Assembly (NCBI GenBank): GCA_949752735.1
Contig: OX457038.1
Location: 26,574,956-26,638,955 of the forward strand
Direction of reading: 5' to 3'
DNA length: 64,000 bases
Source of the DNA: Lumbricus terrestris
Taxonomy: Eukaryota > Annelida > Clitellata > Crassiclitellata > Lumbricidae
Shown here piece after piece: positions 10,838 through 22,194 of the stretch. A program made the position numbers and the translations under genes. Position 1 is the first letter of the stretch, and every line of letters starts with the position of its first letter. The notes below the pieces were generated by a model. The model was not told where the DNA came from. It worked only from the letters and a program-made list of their open reading frames with translations, and made no database searches.

Positions 10838-12804
10838 ACAACCATAGAGCACAGAAAAACCTCGCAGCGCTTCAAGAGCAAATAGAGCAAAATCAGTTTA
10901 TTGAGAACGTATATAATAAGACTTACTTAATTGTATCTTTGGCATATGATAGAGGCACCTTACTGTCAATCATAGCCATTCATTTGCCATTATTAATCCA
11001 CATCACAAGCCGATTCATAGATTAACACCCATTATTTATCAGTAAGTTTCGTAGGGCCCTGGGTTTACTCGATCTTCCTCCATTCCTAGCCTAGGTGGCA
11101 GCAGCGTTGTGAGTTGTCTTCTGTGATTTGCGCTCTTGTGAATTGTTTGAATTGCATAGCTTAGGCCTACGTACTGCATAACTAGCCTATGCACGTACTT
11201 TAACCGGTTGCGGTCTGTCAACCGGATTATTGAATAAACGAAAATTATTATTGTTTGCATAGGCTAGCTACAGCTGAATATATTATAAGGCCATACTTAC
11301 TTACTTACTTACTCAATTGATTTTCAGTACTGTCAGCTTACGTTCATAGGTGATTTTTGACAGAAAATAAACTTCTCTGCTGCATCCATGCATGGTCTCT
11401 GTATGGTCTATGACTCTATAATTATATGCTCATCATAGGAAGCTTAATTGTAGGCCTAATTATCGCATCGTATCAAAACATCTCTAAATCGCCTCGATCG
11501 AGATCTCGCAGTAGGCCTATAGCCAGACGATTTAGAGGCGCGCGCGTGTGTAAGCCCTAATTAAGCTGTAGGCCTAACAGCTCAATAGGCAACTCAAGAA
11601 GTGCGCGCGCGCGCCTTATCACACAACTTAATATACTCCTCGATCGCACGTACGTACTTGACCCCGACATAAAAACCCAGGAATCTAGGCCAACCGAACA
11701 ATTAACCTGGTTCTGACAGAAAATATTCTTTTGGCGGGACTGCCGGTATACTACGTACGTAGGCCTATAATTAATCCAGCTGTCTCCCGGGAGTCTAAGA
11801 TATTTAATTTTAGGCCTAATCGATTAACATTAATATTTTATATTTAGCTCAGAATTAGCCAATTTAGCCTGTAGCGCTTCAATTATTATTGCTAAAGTGT
11901 AGCCTACAAGGAAATCGATCAGCAGATGAGCAACGGTTCATTCTCTTTCTCGGATGCTATCAATGCCTATATATATTATCATGTTGAAATTTGTGAACTT
12001 TTTGTTGAATGTGATGGTTGAAACTATGGACCTTATATATACCTACCGCACGCTCGAGTGCCGAGTGCGAGTTTCTTTAATTGTCATTGCGATTATTATT
12101 TACAAGTTATAACTGCTGGCCAGTAGTCAAACCACGCACGACTGATAAGACCAGCTCTCAGCAGTCTTAATTGTTGTTCTTGAAATCAAGACTTTGGTCC
12201 CCGAGTCTCTTGAGACCAAAATTAATGTCTTGGTCTTGGTCTTGAGACCAAATGTCTTGGTTTTGGTCTCTAGGTTCAAATTCTTGTTCTTGTTCTTGAG
12301 ATGTCATGTTTTGACAACAATAGGCTACTGGCTTTCAGATCAATGGTATAAATTGCAGGTGGAAAGTTATTGTCACCTCTCAACATTAATTGCGGCTTAT
12401 TATTTACGGCAAACATCTTTGCACTTGTTTCAGCAGTTTTTCAGCTTTAGTCTAATATCAGTCACTGTCGTTGTTTTAGAATCTAGAGCTTTGTCACAGC
12501 TTTGAATTTTCAGTTTCAAGAATGTCTTCAACTCTCAATTTCTAGTCATTTTGAGGCATACTTTTCTTGGCCAGAATGTCGAGCAAATGCATCGGTTATA
12601 TTAATTTATATAGTAGGCCTATTTGGAATTTTATCTATATCAGTTCACGTTATATAGATAGTGCATAGCCTGCCTATTACGATTAGCTGGGAGAGTCATC
12701 TGCATATAGGCCAACATAATTATTATTCGCATTTGTAGGCCTATCTATAGTTAAGAAAAGCATTGTCCTGTGTATATAATATAGTTTATATATGTGCATG
12801 TATA
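10838..12804. other. Gene-free stretch with short repeats
   Basis: No exon recognised. It contains a TTAC run (11294-11314), alternating GCGCGCGC patches (about 11540 and 11603-11613), many TAGGCCTA words, and a CTTGGTCTTG-rich low-complexity segment at about 12180-12300. Confidence 0.4.
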
Positions 12805-12825
12805 TCTATATAAATAAACAGAAGA

Positions 12826-12864
12826 TTCTGTCTGTCTGTGTGTCTGTCTGTCTGTGTGTGTGTG

Positions 12865-12907
<43 letters not shown>
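12826..12907. repeat. CTGT microsatellite near the Helitron 5' end
   Basis: Mostly CTGT with a short TGTG interruption. Its place a few bases inside the 5' end suggests it belongs to the element. Confidence 0.9.
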
Positions 12908-12910
<3 letters not shown>

Positions 12911-13299
12911 ACCGGGATGCATTTCCACAGTTTTTGAGCTTTTCACTCCAAACCTACTGTGTAGGTCTCGGCATGAGACACCCCAACGAGGGTTTGACGA
13001 TTCTCTAACACCACGGGGGCCAGGGTGGGGAGACGAAACCCCCAAATTGTTTTTCACTTTTTTCCAGGAATTTTTCTGAAACTTTGTACCTAGACAGAAG
13101 GCCATCAGACCCAAACGGTGGAGTGGTTTGCGAATCTCTACCACCATGATAGCCATGGTGAGGGGTTGCGAAAACCCTAATTTTCGCTATAAATTTCCAT
13201 TCCCTTGCCATGGTTTGACAGTTAGACAGATTTTTACGCGGGCCACCTCGCCTCTACTCAGCCCACACCTCGGCCCGCAAGGGCCGGGTGGGGCATGGG

Positions 13300-14090
13300 T
13301 GTGGGTGGGGGGGGGGGCGTTGGGGGCGGTGGGGAGAAAATTTACCGAAAACTGAAATTTTACGGGTGGCGTACCGGTCGAGGTCGGAGTGTGGTGTGGT
13401 GGGTGGGGTCGGATGTGGTGGGGTGGGGGATGGTGGTGGGAGGAGTGGGGAGCGAGAGTGGAGTGGGTGGTGGGGTTGGGGTTGGAGAGAGGGTGAGGAG
13501 GGGTGTGAGGTATGGGGGATTGGGGGTGGGGTGGGGTGGGGGAATTTTTCCGAAAAAACAAATTTCACGGGTGGCGTACCAGTGGAGGTCGGAGTGTAGT
13601 GTGGTGTGGTGGGGTCGGGGTGGCGGGTGTGGGTGAGGGGTGGGGATGGGTGGGATGGGGTTGGGTGGGGTGGGGAGGGCGGGGTTGGTGGGGTGTGGGG
13701 AGAGGGGGTTTGGGTTTGGGGAGGGGCTGAGATGGAGTGGCGGGTGGGTGGTGGGCGGGGTGGGGTGGAGTGGGTGGGTAGGGGTGGAGGTGGGGAGTGG
13801 TTTGTAAGTGGGGTTTGGGGAGTGGGGGGGTTGGGTGGGGGTGGGGATGGTGGGTGGGGGTGTGGAGAGTGGGGTTGGGGTGGGGTTTGGAGAGGGGCTG
13901 AGATGGGGTGGCGGGTGGGGGGGGGGGTGGGCGGAGTGGGTGGGGAGGGGTGGGGAGTGTTTAGGGGAGTGGGGGGTGGGGAAGGTATGGATGGAGTGGT
14001 GGGGAGCGGGGTGGAGTGGGGTGGGGTTGGGGTTGGGGGAGAAGGTGGGCAGGGGTGTGGGGTATGTGGGATTGGGAGTGGGGTGGGGTG
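13300..14090 (+). repeat. G-rich, C-depleted minisatellite in the Helitron
   Basis: About 790 bases dominated by GGGGTGGGGTGG-type runs on the plus strand with hardly any C. A longer unit recurs inside and at its edge: ACGGGTGGCGTACCGGTGGA followed by GGTCGGAGTGTGGTG at about 13360, 13565 and 14113. Runs of G3-G9 spaced by one to three bases fit G-quadruplex rules. Confidence 0.9.
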
Positions 14091-14257
14091 AATTTTCCGA
14101 ACAACCAAATATCACGGGTGGCGTACCGGTGGAGGTCGGAGTGTGGTGGGGGTGTTGTGGGGTGGGGGGTGTGATGCGGTGGAGTGTGGTGTGGCTGTGG
14201 CCGGGAGCGGGTCGTATCCTAAATTTCCCGGGCAACGCCGGGTACCCCAGCTAGTAA

Positions 14258-14498
14258 TTAATATATGTATATTATCAATATATAGGCCTGTATACATGTA
14301 TATACAATTATACATATGACATGGCTTTTTTCTTTTGCATTCCTGTATGTTGACCGCTGCTGATCGTGTTGACGATGTAGCTCATGATGATGGATTCCGA
14401 TATAGAAACTGGAATCGTTTTTCAATTTTCGTGATGCAGCTTGAGTTTCTGTCAGTAGTATACGTTGCGTTGCACGCACATATTCTGACTTTCGTCCA
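14258..14498 (-). pseudogene. Unrecognised open frame, downstream half, split by a hAT insertion
   Basis: Minus-strand frame GRKSEYVRATQRILL and on through LHRQHDQQRSTYRNAKEK. The next coding upstream (15320-15510) is separated from it by the 14507-15319 element. With the element and one copy of its 8-bp duplication removed, the two halves join in the same frame without a stop. I do not recognise the protein; it is basic and has no clear motif. It ends near the Helitron 3' end. Confidence 0.4.
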
Positions 14499-14506
14499 GC
14501 ATTTGT

Positions 14507-15319
14507 CATAGATTGAGTATTCGTGACTTTTGGGTTTAATATTCGTAAATATTCGTGAATATTAAGATTTTTTAATATTCGTAAATATTCGTAAATATTC
14601 GTTAACGGATTAAAGTGAAGCATCGAAACCGCAAAGTTTCCCGGTAACGCAGTTTAAGTTTCTGTATGTCTCCATGACATTCACTCGCAACCAGGTCAAG
14701 GCTGAATTAAAATATGCGAGGCGCTGAGATCGGGATAATTTTTGCTTGTGATCTGGCACTATTATTTTTTGCGTTGGCATTTAGGCCTATATTTACTCAT
14801 CCTGCAACACTGATATAGGCCTAAAACTATACGTAGGGCCTACTTTGTCAATTTGCAGTTACTATTATAGGCAGTTAAAGTCTATTTCTAATTTAGCCTA
14901 CTATTATTGCTAATTGCCAACTGCCATCGGTGACTCTATCTATTTTCCGTTGGGGAGGATGGTCAAAAGTCAGACAAATTTGACTAACATTAAGTATCGA
15001 ATGTAATATGAATGCTGCATGGCCACATTGGCCAGACCCAGCTGAGACCTTGAAGTTTTTAACAATAAATCTATTAAAGTTATTGTAACTGATATAGGCC
15101 TAGGCCTATGCGTAGGCTAATTCAATTTTGTACAATTCATTCAGTAAAAGTTAAACATTTTCATAAATAACAAAATAAGAATTAAGAATAAAGAATTTCC
15201 TGAAAGAACATAGGCTAATATTTTACGAATATAATATTCGTTGGCAGTTTTAATATTCGTTAATATTCGTGAATATTTGAAAATCTTAATATTCGTAATA
15301 TGCGAATACTCAATCTATG
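14507..15319. mobile_element. hAT-type element, 813 bp
   Basis: Perfect 17-base terminal inverted repeats CATAGATTGAGTATTCG. An exact 8-bp target duplication GCATTTGT flanks it at 14499-14506 and 15320-15327. Both ends carry clusters of TTAATATTCG/CGAATATT near the terminus, likely transposase-binding repeats. No coding. It interrupts an older open frame. Confidence 0.9.
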
Positions 15320-15501
15320 GCATTTGTAACAGAGATTAGGTCTGCATGCTCGCCTTGATATCTTTGATTGACAGTGGTGATGCGGCACTGCTGCGGAGTG
15401 CTGCCACCAACGATTTTTCTGGCTGCAATTGCTGTACGTTGGCCTATTAATGTTATGGACAGGCAAAGGACGATTAAGCCTACAAAACTTCGTTTATTCA
15501 A
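15320..15501 (-). pseudogene. Unrecognised open frame, upstream half, with signal-like N-terminus
   Basis: The frame opens just after a TAG stop and has no ATG: the first codons are TTT TTT TTG. It reads a hydrophobic stretch FVGLIVLCLSITLIGQRTAIA and then AARKIVGGSTPQQC. The stretch looks like a signal peptide, and RK-IVGG looks like the activation site of trypsin-like serine proteases, but the following sequence (RITTVNQRYQGEHAD) lacks the family's next motifs. It may be an internal exon; an AG precedes the frame. It continues in frame into 14498-14258 if the hAT element is taken out. Confidence 0.35.
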
Positions 15502-16082
15502 AAAAAACTAAGTTGACATACCGCAACTTATTACATGAAACAAAAAACCAATCATATTACAATTAACCATGGTAGGGAAATAATTATTGACCTCAATAAT
15601 TGATGCCAAGTTTACTCTTTCGTGGAGGTCTAGAACTTGAGATCTCATGGAGCGGATGTTTTCGTGGTCTAGTCGATGTGTAACGAAGCGAAAGTTTGCT
15701 TTTAAATGTTCGACTGATCAGGGGCGCAACCAGAAAATTTTCCTGGGGGGTGCTCAAAAATTATTATTGTAAGCGCCGATGGTGCGAAGCAGCGAGTGCC
15801 GAAGGCACGAAGCCAATGTCGACTAGGGGTCTGGGGGAGTGTCGTAAGCTCCCCCAGCGGGGTCTGGGGCAGAGCCCCAGAAACCAACGCATTTTTACTT
15901 TTGGCATCAGCCAGAGCGCGTTTCAGGCTCTTGTTTGCCAGCTGTATTTATGAGCGATAGAGTCATGAAAACTTCTGAAAAACACGGTTTAGGACTTTAA
16001 AAAATAATGTCCTTTTCCATTTGTTTAGATAAAACAAAGGGCCTTAGTCCTTCTCTGCCCGTGAGTGGCAGAATTAATAACC

Positions 16083-17524
16083 AGTGTTTAATCTAGCCCC
16101 CCTCCCAATAACCTGTGTTTTTTAAGGTCCCTTATCTGGGAATCAAGGTTTCTGGGGAAAGGCAAGCATCCGACGGAAAATCTCCAAAGCACGTGGCGCC
16201 GAGAGGGCAGGGGCTATGAGAGGGGATGTGCCCCTCCACATCATAAATTTTCTAGTTTCCACACTGCAATGGCGGCATTTTAAGTAAGCATCTAAAGCAA
16301 AACATACATAATTGCTATGTTATTTCATTGCTGACAAGAGTGGTCAAAACTTCAATGAATATAGGCCTACTCACAATTATAAAAAATTCTGATTTTCCAC
16401 GTTCATTATATGGTACCATTCTAAGATGTCAACTTAGCAAAATAACTCTATTAGGCTATTTCCGTGCTGATAAAAAAGAGTGATTTAAGATTTCAACATA
16501 GGCCTAGCAGGAGAATGGGTTTGGGCAGGGGTATGTGCCTCCTCCCAACATAGAATTTTTATTTCCACACTGCAGTGGTATCATTTTAGGGTGTCATTTT
16601 AGCGAAAGTTATCATGATTTCATTGCTGAAAGACATGGTGTAAAATTTCAATGCCCCTCCCCATTTTTATTTATTTTTAATTTCCATACTGCAATGGTAG
16701 GCTTTTAAGCTGTCATCTTAATAAAATTGCTCATTTTCAATGCTGATAGTCATAGATTTTAATTTAAAATTTCAGAGTGTTACCTCACAATTACTTAAAA
16801 ATTGTGGGATTTGTAAAGTGCACCCTGACTTTTAAAGCTGTCATTTTTACAAAATAACTCATGATTTTAGTGCTCAGAGATGTGATATAAGATTCTAATA
16901 AATTCCCCTCCCATCATAGGCGCAACCACCCTATGGGACCCACGGGACGCGTCCCCCCAACTTTTGAGTGGTCCCCTAACTTTATTGTTATGGTCCCCCC
17001 AACTTTTAGGACGTGATTCATTATGGTACCCTCCAACTTTTAGGACGTGATTGCGCCTATGCCTCCCATCGTCTTAGAGTTATTTTTAATTTACACACAC
17101 TGTAATGACAGCGTTTTAGGCTGTCTTAACCAAATTGTTCATTATGGATAAACAGTTGATAACATTGCAGAAATTTTTAATAATAATAATTTATAAAATA
17201 TTTATGACATATTGGGTGGATATAAGCATATCCGTCCAGTTATACCACAAACTGTGGGGGTTTAAGACTTCATACTGTTGCCTAACAATTACTTTGTCTC
17301 CCCTATCGCCCTATATATCCGCCAATAACAGTACCGTAAGTTATGCACATTATAATATCATATGATAGTATCATATAATCATAATTATATTACAATAATA
17401 AATAATAAAATTTTAATTATATAGTAGGAAATAAGATCATGGTATAATATGGCAGTTTATGTAAGACAATAATTATAATAAACATGCAGCAACTAAAAAC
17501 TGCTATCATTTCGCCAAATTTTGC
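16083..17524 (+). mobile_element. CAGTGTTT-family element, right end lost, nested
   Basis: Starts CAGTGTTTAATCTAG like the element at 22050. It follows that element through a GGTTTCTGGGG block, a GAGGGGATGTGCCCCTCC block, diverged TTCCACACTGCAATGGC repeat units (about 16256, 16563, 16682, 17093), and a CAACTAAAAACTGCTATCAT segment near its right side. No CACTG end is present, so it is truncated. It lies inside 15719-17891. Confidence 0.7.
16915..17061. mobile_element. hAT-type MITE, 147 bp, third nesting level
   Basis: Ends CATAGGCGCAACCACC and the reverse complement of CATAGGCGCAATC. An exact 8-bp duplication CCTCCCAT lies at 16907-16914 and 17062-17069. Interior has CCCCCCAACTTTTAGGACG-type repeats. 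Confidence 0.88.
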
Positions 17525-17899
17525 CAAAACAATTGCACACACGGTATACTATCAATTAAGTCGCAACATATAATCAATAAATTGGTGAGATACTGTAATG
17601 TAAAGGCACAGGATCTATAGGCAAATTCTCGAGACCCAGACAAACTCAGGTGGACCAGCTAAACACTAAAATCAAGTGCTTTATGAACCAGGAATTTGAC
17701 TAAAATTATAATTCAGAAGAATAAAGGAACTTGCTTGATTGTGTAATCTGAAAGACTGAAAGACCGAAAGACCCCTACCCCCCCACCCCACTCACAAAAA
17801 ACTCATCGGATTTGGAAAAATTGCGTGGGTCACCTTTTTAGCCCTGGGGGGTGCTCAAGCACCCCCCAGCACCCCCCTGGTTGCGCCACTGCGACTGAT

Positions 17900-18187
17900 C
17901 ACTTGACCATTTCTGCGAATTTCTTATAAAATTATTATGTCACCTGTGTTCATATCTTATTCACTGCTTCTTTGACTTTAAACTCGACTGGCCTTTTTAC
18001 TCACAATGCATGGGCGCATTAGGCTTAGGCCTATTAGATTTAAACCGGTTTAAACTTAGGTGCAGGTCTAGCCTACTCTTTTTCTCTGTTTCTTTCAGCG
18101 GCTAAACCTCGAAGCCGACTTTGTTTTATTAATCTTGTGGGTGAACATCACTCTGAACCAATTTGTGGGGTAGAGCTAGTGTGTAAT
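17900..18187. other. Spacer, no gene seen
   Basis: Ordinary sequence between the hAT element and an unrecognised minus frame. Confidence 0.3.
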
Positions 18188-18590
18188 CTATAGACGCCTC
18201 TGTGGCTGGAGGGAAAGTTCCCCAAGAACGACATTTCCAGAAAAATTGAAGATTTTATCTGCACATCTCTCAGCCACATCCATAGCACGCGTACGTGACG
18301 CTTCAGATTTAAGGTCTTTTCCGCATAGGTTTCTATTTTGTGTCTTCTGGTAAAGAACACAGTGTAATTTTAACAAATAACGATTAAGCCTACAAAACTC
18401 TTCCAGTAGTGTCACTCTGTCACTCAAGGCTGCAGGGTATATCACGTCGATGCTGTGGCCTATTCTTCGCTTCGCTATATATACTTCGTACAACATGCAT
18501 GCATGCATCTCAAGAGTTTGAAAGGGTCGCTTCCTTCCAAAAGCAAGTACCCGGTACTGCTCGAATATAAGAATTACCATCTCCGAAATG
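18188..18590 (-). other. Unrecognised open frame next to Helitron debris
   Basis: About 130 codons stay open on the minus strand, from a Helitron-like repeat at about 18590 down to a stop near 18188: ISEMVILIFEQYRV, ALSDRVTLLEEFCRLN, TRAMDVAERCADKIF. It has a mixed, protein-like composition but no motif I recognise. Its GTAGGCTTAATCG segment (about 18398-18385) is also found in the split frame at 15470-15490, so both may come from one dispersed repeat. The part above 18590 that extends the frame is repeat sequence. Confidence 0.3.
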
Positions 18591-18868
18591 CAGTTTGGTG
18601 GGGTTGGGTGGGGTGGGGTTGAAGAGCGGGCGGATGGGGCGGGTTCGGGTGGGCCAAAACCGAAATTTACCGGGCAATGCTGAACACCACAGAGAGGTGG
18701 AGACAAGGTGGGTCGGCGAGTTATAAGGGGGTCGGTGGATGAGTGTGATGGGAAAATAAAGTGGGGGAGTAGGAGTGGTGGGATGGGGTGAAGTGAGGGT
18801 GGGGAAGTAGGGGATTGGCCGGGAGCGGAGCGAATCCTAAATTTCCTTGGCAACGCCGGGTACCCCAG
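18590..18868 (+). mobile_element. Helitron-related fragment
   Basis: Carries the GGGGTTGGGTGGGG repeats and two copies of the Helitron 3'-end module seen at 14220: AAATTTACCGGGCAATGCTG (about 18665) and AAATTTCCTTGGCAACGCCG with GGGTACCCCAG (about 18838-18867). The expected CTAG is replaced by ATATAG, so the terminus is degraded. Confidence 0.5.
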
Positions 18869-18908
18869 ATATAGTAGGCTATAATTATATTCTTTCCTAC
18901 TTGTCAAC

Positions 18909-19172
18909 CAGTGTTTCTTCTATATAGTTCATCTGCTTTGGGGAGGGGTTCGGGTTTCTGGGGAGAGGGAGGAAACGTCCGGTTTGGGCGGACTTTTGAG
19001 CGAATGACAACCGGCCGATGAGGGTTTTTTAGTCTTTCGGTCAAGATCTCTGAAAAATAAAAAAATACCTTTTCCCTATGGAAAACTGATTACCGCGATG
19101 TTTTGGGCAGGGGAGGGATTCAGCCCTGGTGGGGAACCCCCACCCCTCCCGAGACGCCTAGATTAAACACTG
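18909..19172. mobile_element. CAGTGTTT-family MITE, 264 bp
   Basis: Left CAGTGTTTCTTCTA, right is the reverse complement of CAGTGTTTAATCTAGG. The flanking 8-mers TTGTCAAC (18901-18908) and CTGTCAAC (19173-19180) match at 7 of 8. Short relative of 22050-24727. Confidence 0.8.
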
Positions 19173-19330
19173 CTGTCAACTACAGCATGTTGGCTGAAAT
19201 CTTGTGTATATCGACTTAAACATTTCTTCAGCATCTCTCACTCTTAGAAGGAATCCAAAGCTAACAACTGGCGCGGATCACTTTTGAACGAGGGCCACAG
19301 TTTTGGAATCACAGCCGAAAATATAATATA

Positions 19331-19450
19331 CTAGATGTGTTGCCCGCGGGAAATTTAGGGTTTTCAACACTACTCCTCTGGGGTACCCAGCGTTGACCGG
19401 TAAATTTCGGGGTTTCGCCACCCCTCCACCCCACCCGCGCTTCCCGAAAA
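19331..19450 (-). mobile_element. Helitron 3' end fragment, minus strand
   Basis: On the minus strand it ends CCCGCGGG-CAACACAT-CTAG, followed by T: a hairpin stem and CTAG terminus. About 55 bases inside is a second module AAATTTACCGGTCAACGCTG-GGTACCCC. It matches the 3' module at 14220-14254. Confidence 0.5.
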
Positions 19451-19874
19451 AGCCAAACATGACCTGGATGTGTGTGCTGACTGTGGCCTAATACAATTAT
19501 TGCAGGCTGTCTGTTGTGTTAGTATAATTAGTATTTCTGTGATCTGCGTTCTTGTGAATAATTGTAGACTGTAACCGGTTTCGGTTTGGCAACCGGATTT
19601 TTTGATGACGTCATGCGGACTGTTGACTCTTTACTAATGCCGCAATGAGCAAATGGTGATTAAATCTGATTAAAACGTTAATTTCTCGGGTTTTAACGTG
19701 AATTGAGAGCTGAAAATAGCCGCGCTGACCTTAAAGTTTGGGTAAGAATCAATTGCAAAAACGTTGGTAGACCGACGCTCTGTCAATTCCGAGCCTTTTC
19801 TGGGATGAAGAGTCAAAATACATCTGGACATACGAACAAACCTATGGAAGGACAAATGTTGAGAAATATATTAA

Positions 19875-19909
<35 letters not shown>

Positions 19910-20394
19910 TAACTTAAATGTCAGCAGGATTACAGGGCATACATCATACAGGGCATACATCATAATTATTATGATATCTTTTATTCTCGAAACACATGCA
20001 TATTATGCATTGTATATTATGCAGTGCATATTATGCATTGTATATTATGCATTGCATATTATGCATTGTATATTATGCATTGCATATTATGCATTGCATA
20101 TTATGCATAATGCATTGCATATTATGTCGTCGATCTCTACTCGGAAAGATTGGATTTGACAAAAACTGATGAAAGATTGACACTTAATTCCAAATGAAGC
20201 CATGCACGGTCTCAGTCTTTCAAAGGCATCGCTGCAGCGTCTTCGTGATATATATATATATATACCACAGGTCTATTATAATAGGTAGGCTATACACAGG
20301 CCTATATGTATATCTGTGTAGACCATATGCATGTTGATAGAATTGTTTCTGTAAAACCTATAGACAATAGCATGCATATACATAGTTTATCTAT
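19451..20394. repeat. AT-rich region with TA run and a 14-bp ATGCAT array
   Basis: A TA run lies at about 19879-19905. At about 19996-20126, nine or so copies of a 14-base unit TATTATGCATTG(T/C)A are arrayed; each contains the palindrome ATGCAT. A second TA run is at 20248-20263. No gene is seen. Confidence 0.85.
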
Positions 20395-20402
20395 ATGCAA
20401 GC

Positions 20403-20785
20403 CAGTGGCGGATCCAGAACGTTTCGAAGGGGGGCCAAAATTTTCGGTCTTGTTGGTGGAACAGGGGGAAAAAAATTTCCGGGAAAAAAGTTGACAATTT
20501 TCCGGGAAAAAGATACCAACTTATCCGCCAAAAAAGTTGATGACCTTTTTTTTTAGTCATCGACCAATTTTTCGGGGAAAAAGATACCAACTTATCCGCC
20601 GGGAAAAGAAGATGCCATTTCCGAACGGGGGGGGGACCACGTCCCGTACGATTTTCTAATAGGGGGGCCAGATGTCCTGTTTTTCTCTCCCACTACATGT
20701 TTTTGGAACCAAATGGGGGGCCACGTTCCATGCAATTTTTAAATGGGGGGCCATGGCCGGATTGGCCCCCCTGGATCCGCCCCTG
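20403..20785. mobile_element. hAT-type MITE, 383 bp
   Basis: Ends CAGTGGCGGATCCAG and the reverse complement of CAGGGGCGGATCCAG. An exact 8-bp duplication ATGCAAGC lies at 20395-20402 and 20786-20793. The interior has repeated GATACCAACTTATCCGCC (two copies) and GGGGGGCCA motifs. A fragment of the same family lies at about 37240-37300. Confidence 0.9.
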
Positions 20786-20793
20786 ATGCAAGC

Positions 20794-22040
20794 CATGGAT
20801 GAAGAATGCATGCATTATACAAGAAGACTCGAAACCATTATTATATGAAGGTGCAACATCAGACTAGTGCAGCATGCCGCAGTCTTGCTTCTACTACATA
20901 CATGAGCCTGTCAGTATAGCCTATTCACGTCGCTTGATTCACTTGGCAGTAAATCCGCATAGGCTTATATATATATAGCGAGCACAATATATAACAGTAT
21001 ATATATGTGTGTATTGCAGTATATATATATATGTAGTATATATATGTATGTATAAATGTTCGCAGGTATGGCGTTTCTTCGGAACTGCGTGGGTGTCGAT
21101 GCACGCTGGATATAGGCTAGCGACTTGCGTGTATACTGTATAGGCGTGCGTTGACCAGTTGTGCTTTCTACGTGTGATATACATGGAGAGTATTGGAGAC
21201 CCTACAGACCTGACTTTAATTATCACCTCATTCTGGTTACGTCGCTGAATCTTGGCAGCTGCTGCAGCCACTGAATACTTGGTGACGGACGGACGGACGG
21301 ACGGACGGAGGTTATCCGAGGCGGTGGCGGCGGCGGTGTCGGAGGTGGCGGTTGCTTCGGAGGTAAATGAGCCAATTGGCGGGAGGATGAAGTACAGCGA
21401 CGACGGCTAGGCACCTGCTGCTGCTGCTGCTGCTGGTGCTGGTGGCAATGGGAGCTTTGCTGTCGCGATGGGCAACTGAGGTCATCGAAGGTCAGGTGGC
21501 CTGGCGCCGGAATGTCGTTCCGCTCGTCGCCCAAGTTCTGCCGAAGAAGCGATCGAACGTAAAGAGGACATCGGAGGAAAAGACGGAGGAGGAAACGGAG
21601 GGACAGATGGAAGAGGAAAAGGAGGAGCAGGAGCAGGAGCAAGAGGTGGGTCCTTTAATATAGGACACGGAGCTCAAGTCTATAATATTTGCGATTTGAC
21701 GGTTAAGGTTAAATATATATATATACATATACATGTATATGATAGGCTATATATGATATATAATATTTTATATTATATATATATATATATATATAAGATA
21801 GCCCGTTCTTCTTTGTTCTGCCAGAATGCATTGTCATAATTATGTTCTTTGATTAATTTGGTTAAGAGACAATTTATGCAACGGCCAGAAATTCTTAGGC
21901 TAAATCGGCGAAAAGGCGGTGGATGCTTGAGTAATATTTATAAGGCTGCTTCTGATGTAAGGCTGATTCGCTTAAACTTCGCTAAGTTCGCTTGCATATT
22001 TTGCATCATCAATTCAATCTGTCGCCGTTCAGCAGCTGTA
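20794..22040. other. Microsatellites and low-complexity frames
   Basis: TA-rich tracts (20965-21050 and 21715-21796), a GGAC run (21286-21308) and CTG/CAG repeats (21415-21440). A plus frame (21448-21660) reads MGALLSRWATEVIEGQVAW, then a Glu/Gln-rich tail, and stops shortly after EVGPLI. It opens in a Leu run encoded by CTG repeats. A minus frame over the same bases is Pro/Gln-rich. I do not count either as a gene, though the GAG|GTGGGT near 21646 could be a donor. Confidence 0.4.
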
Positions 22041-22194
22041 GTAGTCGGTCAGTGTTTAATCTAGTCCCCGTCCTCTGGGGGGGGAACTGAGGTTTCTGGG
22101 GGGGGAGAGACAATTGAGCGTCCGAAGGACGCTCGTGATGTGCGTAGCATCGAGACAGGGAGGGAAGGGGTATGGGGAGGGGATGCGCCCCTCC

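Larger units (their letters stand above)
12805..14254 (+). mobile_element. Non-autonomous Helitron, 1450 bp
   Basis: The 5' end is TCTATATAAATAAACAG preceded by A (12804). The 3' end is CTAG (14251-14254) followed by T, so insertion is between A and T. A hairpin CCCGG-GCAACG-CCGGG (14227-14242) sits 8 bases before CTAG. These are the hallmarks of Helitrons (5' TC, 3' hairpin plus CTRR, A/T target). Inside are a CTGT microsatellite, a short unique segment and a long G-rich minisatellite. No Rep or helicase is encoded. Confidence 0.8.
15719..17891. mobile_element. hAT-type element, 2173 bp, carrying nested elements
   Basis: Ends CAGGGGCGCAACCAG and the reverse complement of CAGTGGCGCAACCAG (14 of 15 match). 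An exact 8-bp target duplication CGACTGAT lies at 15711-15718 and 17892-17899. The sub-ends share a CTGGGGGGTGCTC block. No transposase frame is seen. The interior holds a CAGTGTTT-family element (from 16083) and inside that a third element (16915-17061). Confidence 0.9.

Noticed and set aside
13254..14235. Overlapping minus-strand open frames of 284 and 291 codons rich in Pro, Thr, Ser and His, plus plus-strand Gly/Trp/Val-rich frames
   Set aside because: All follow from the C-depleted G-rich minisatellite of the Helitron, which lacks stop codons in several frames at once.
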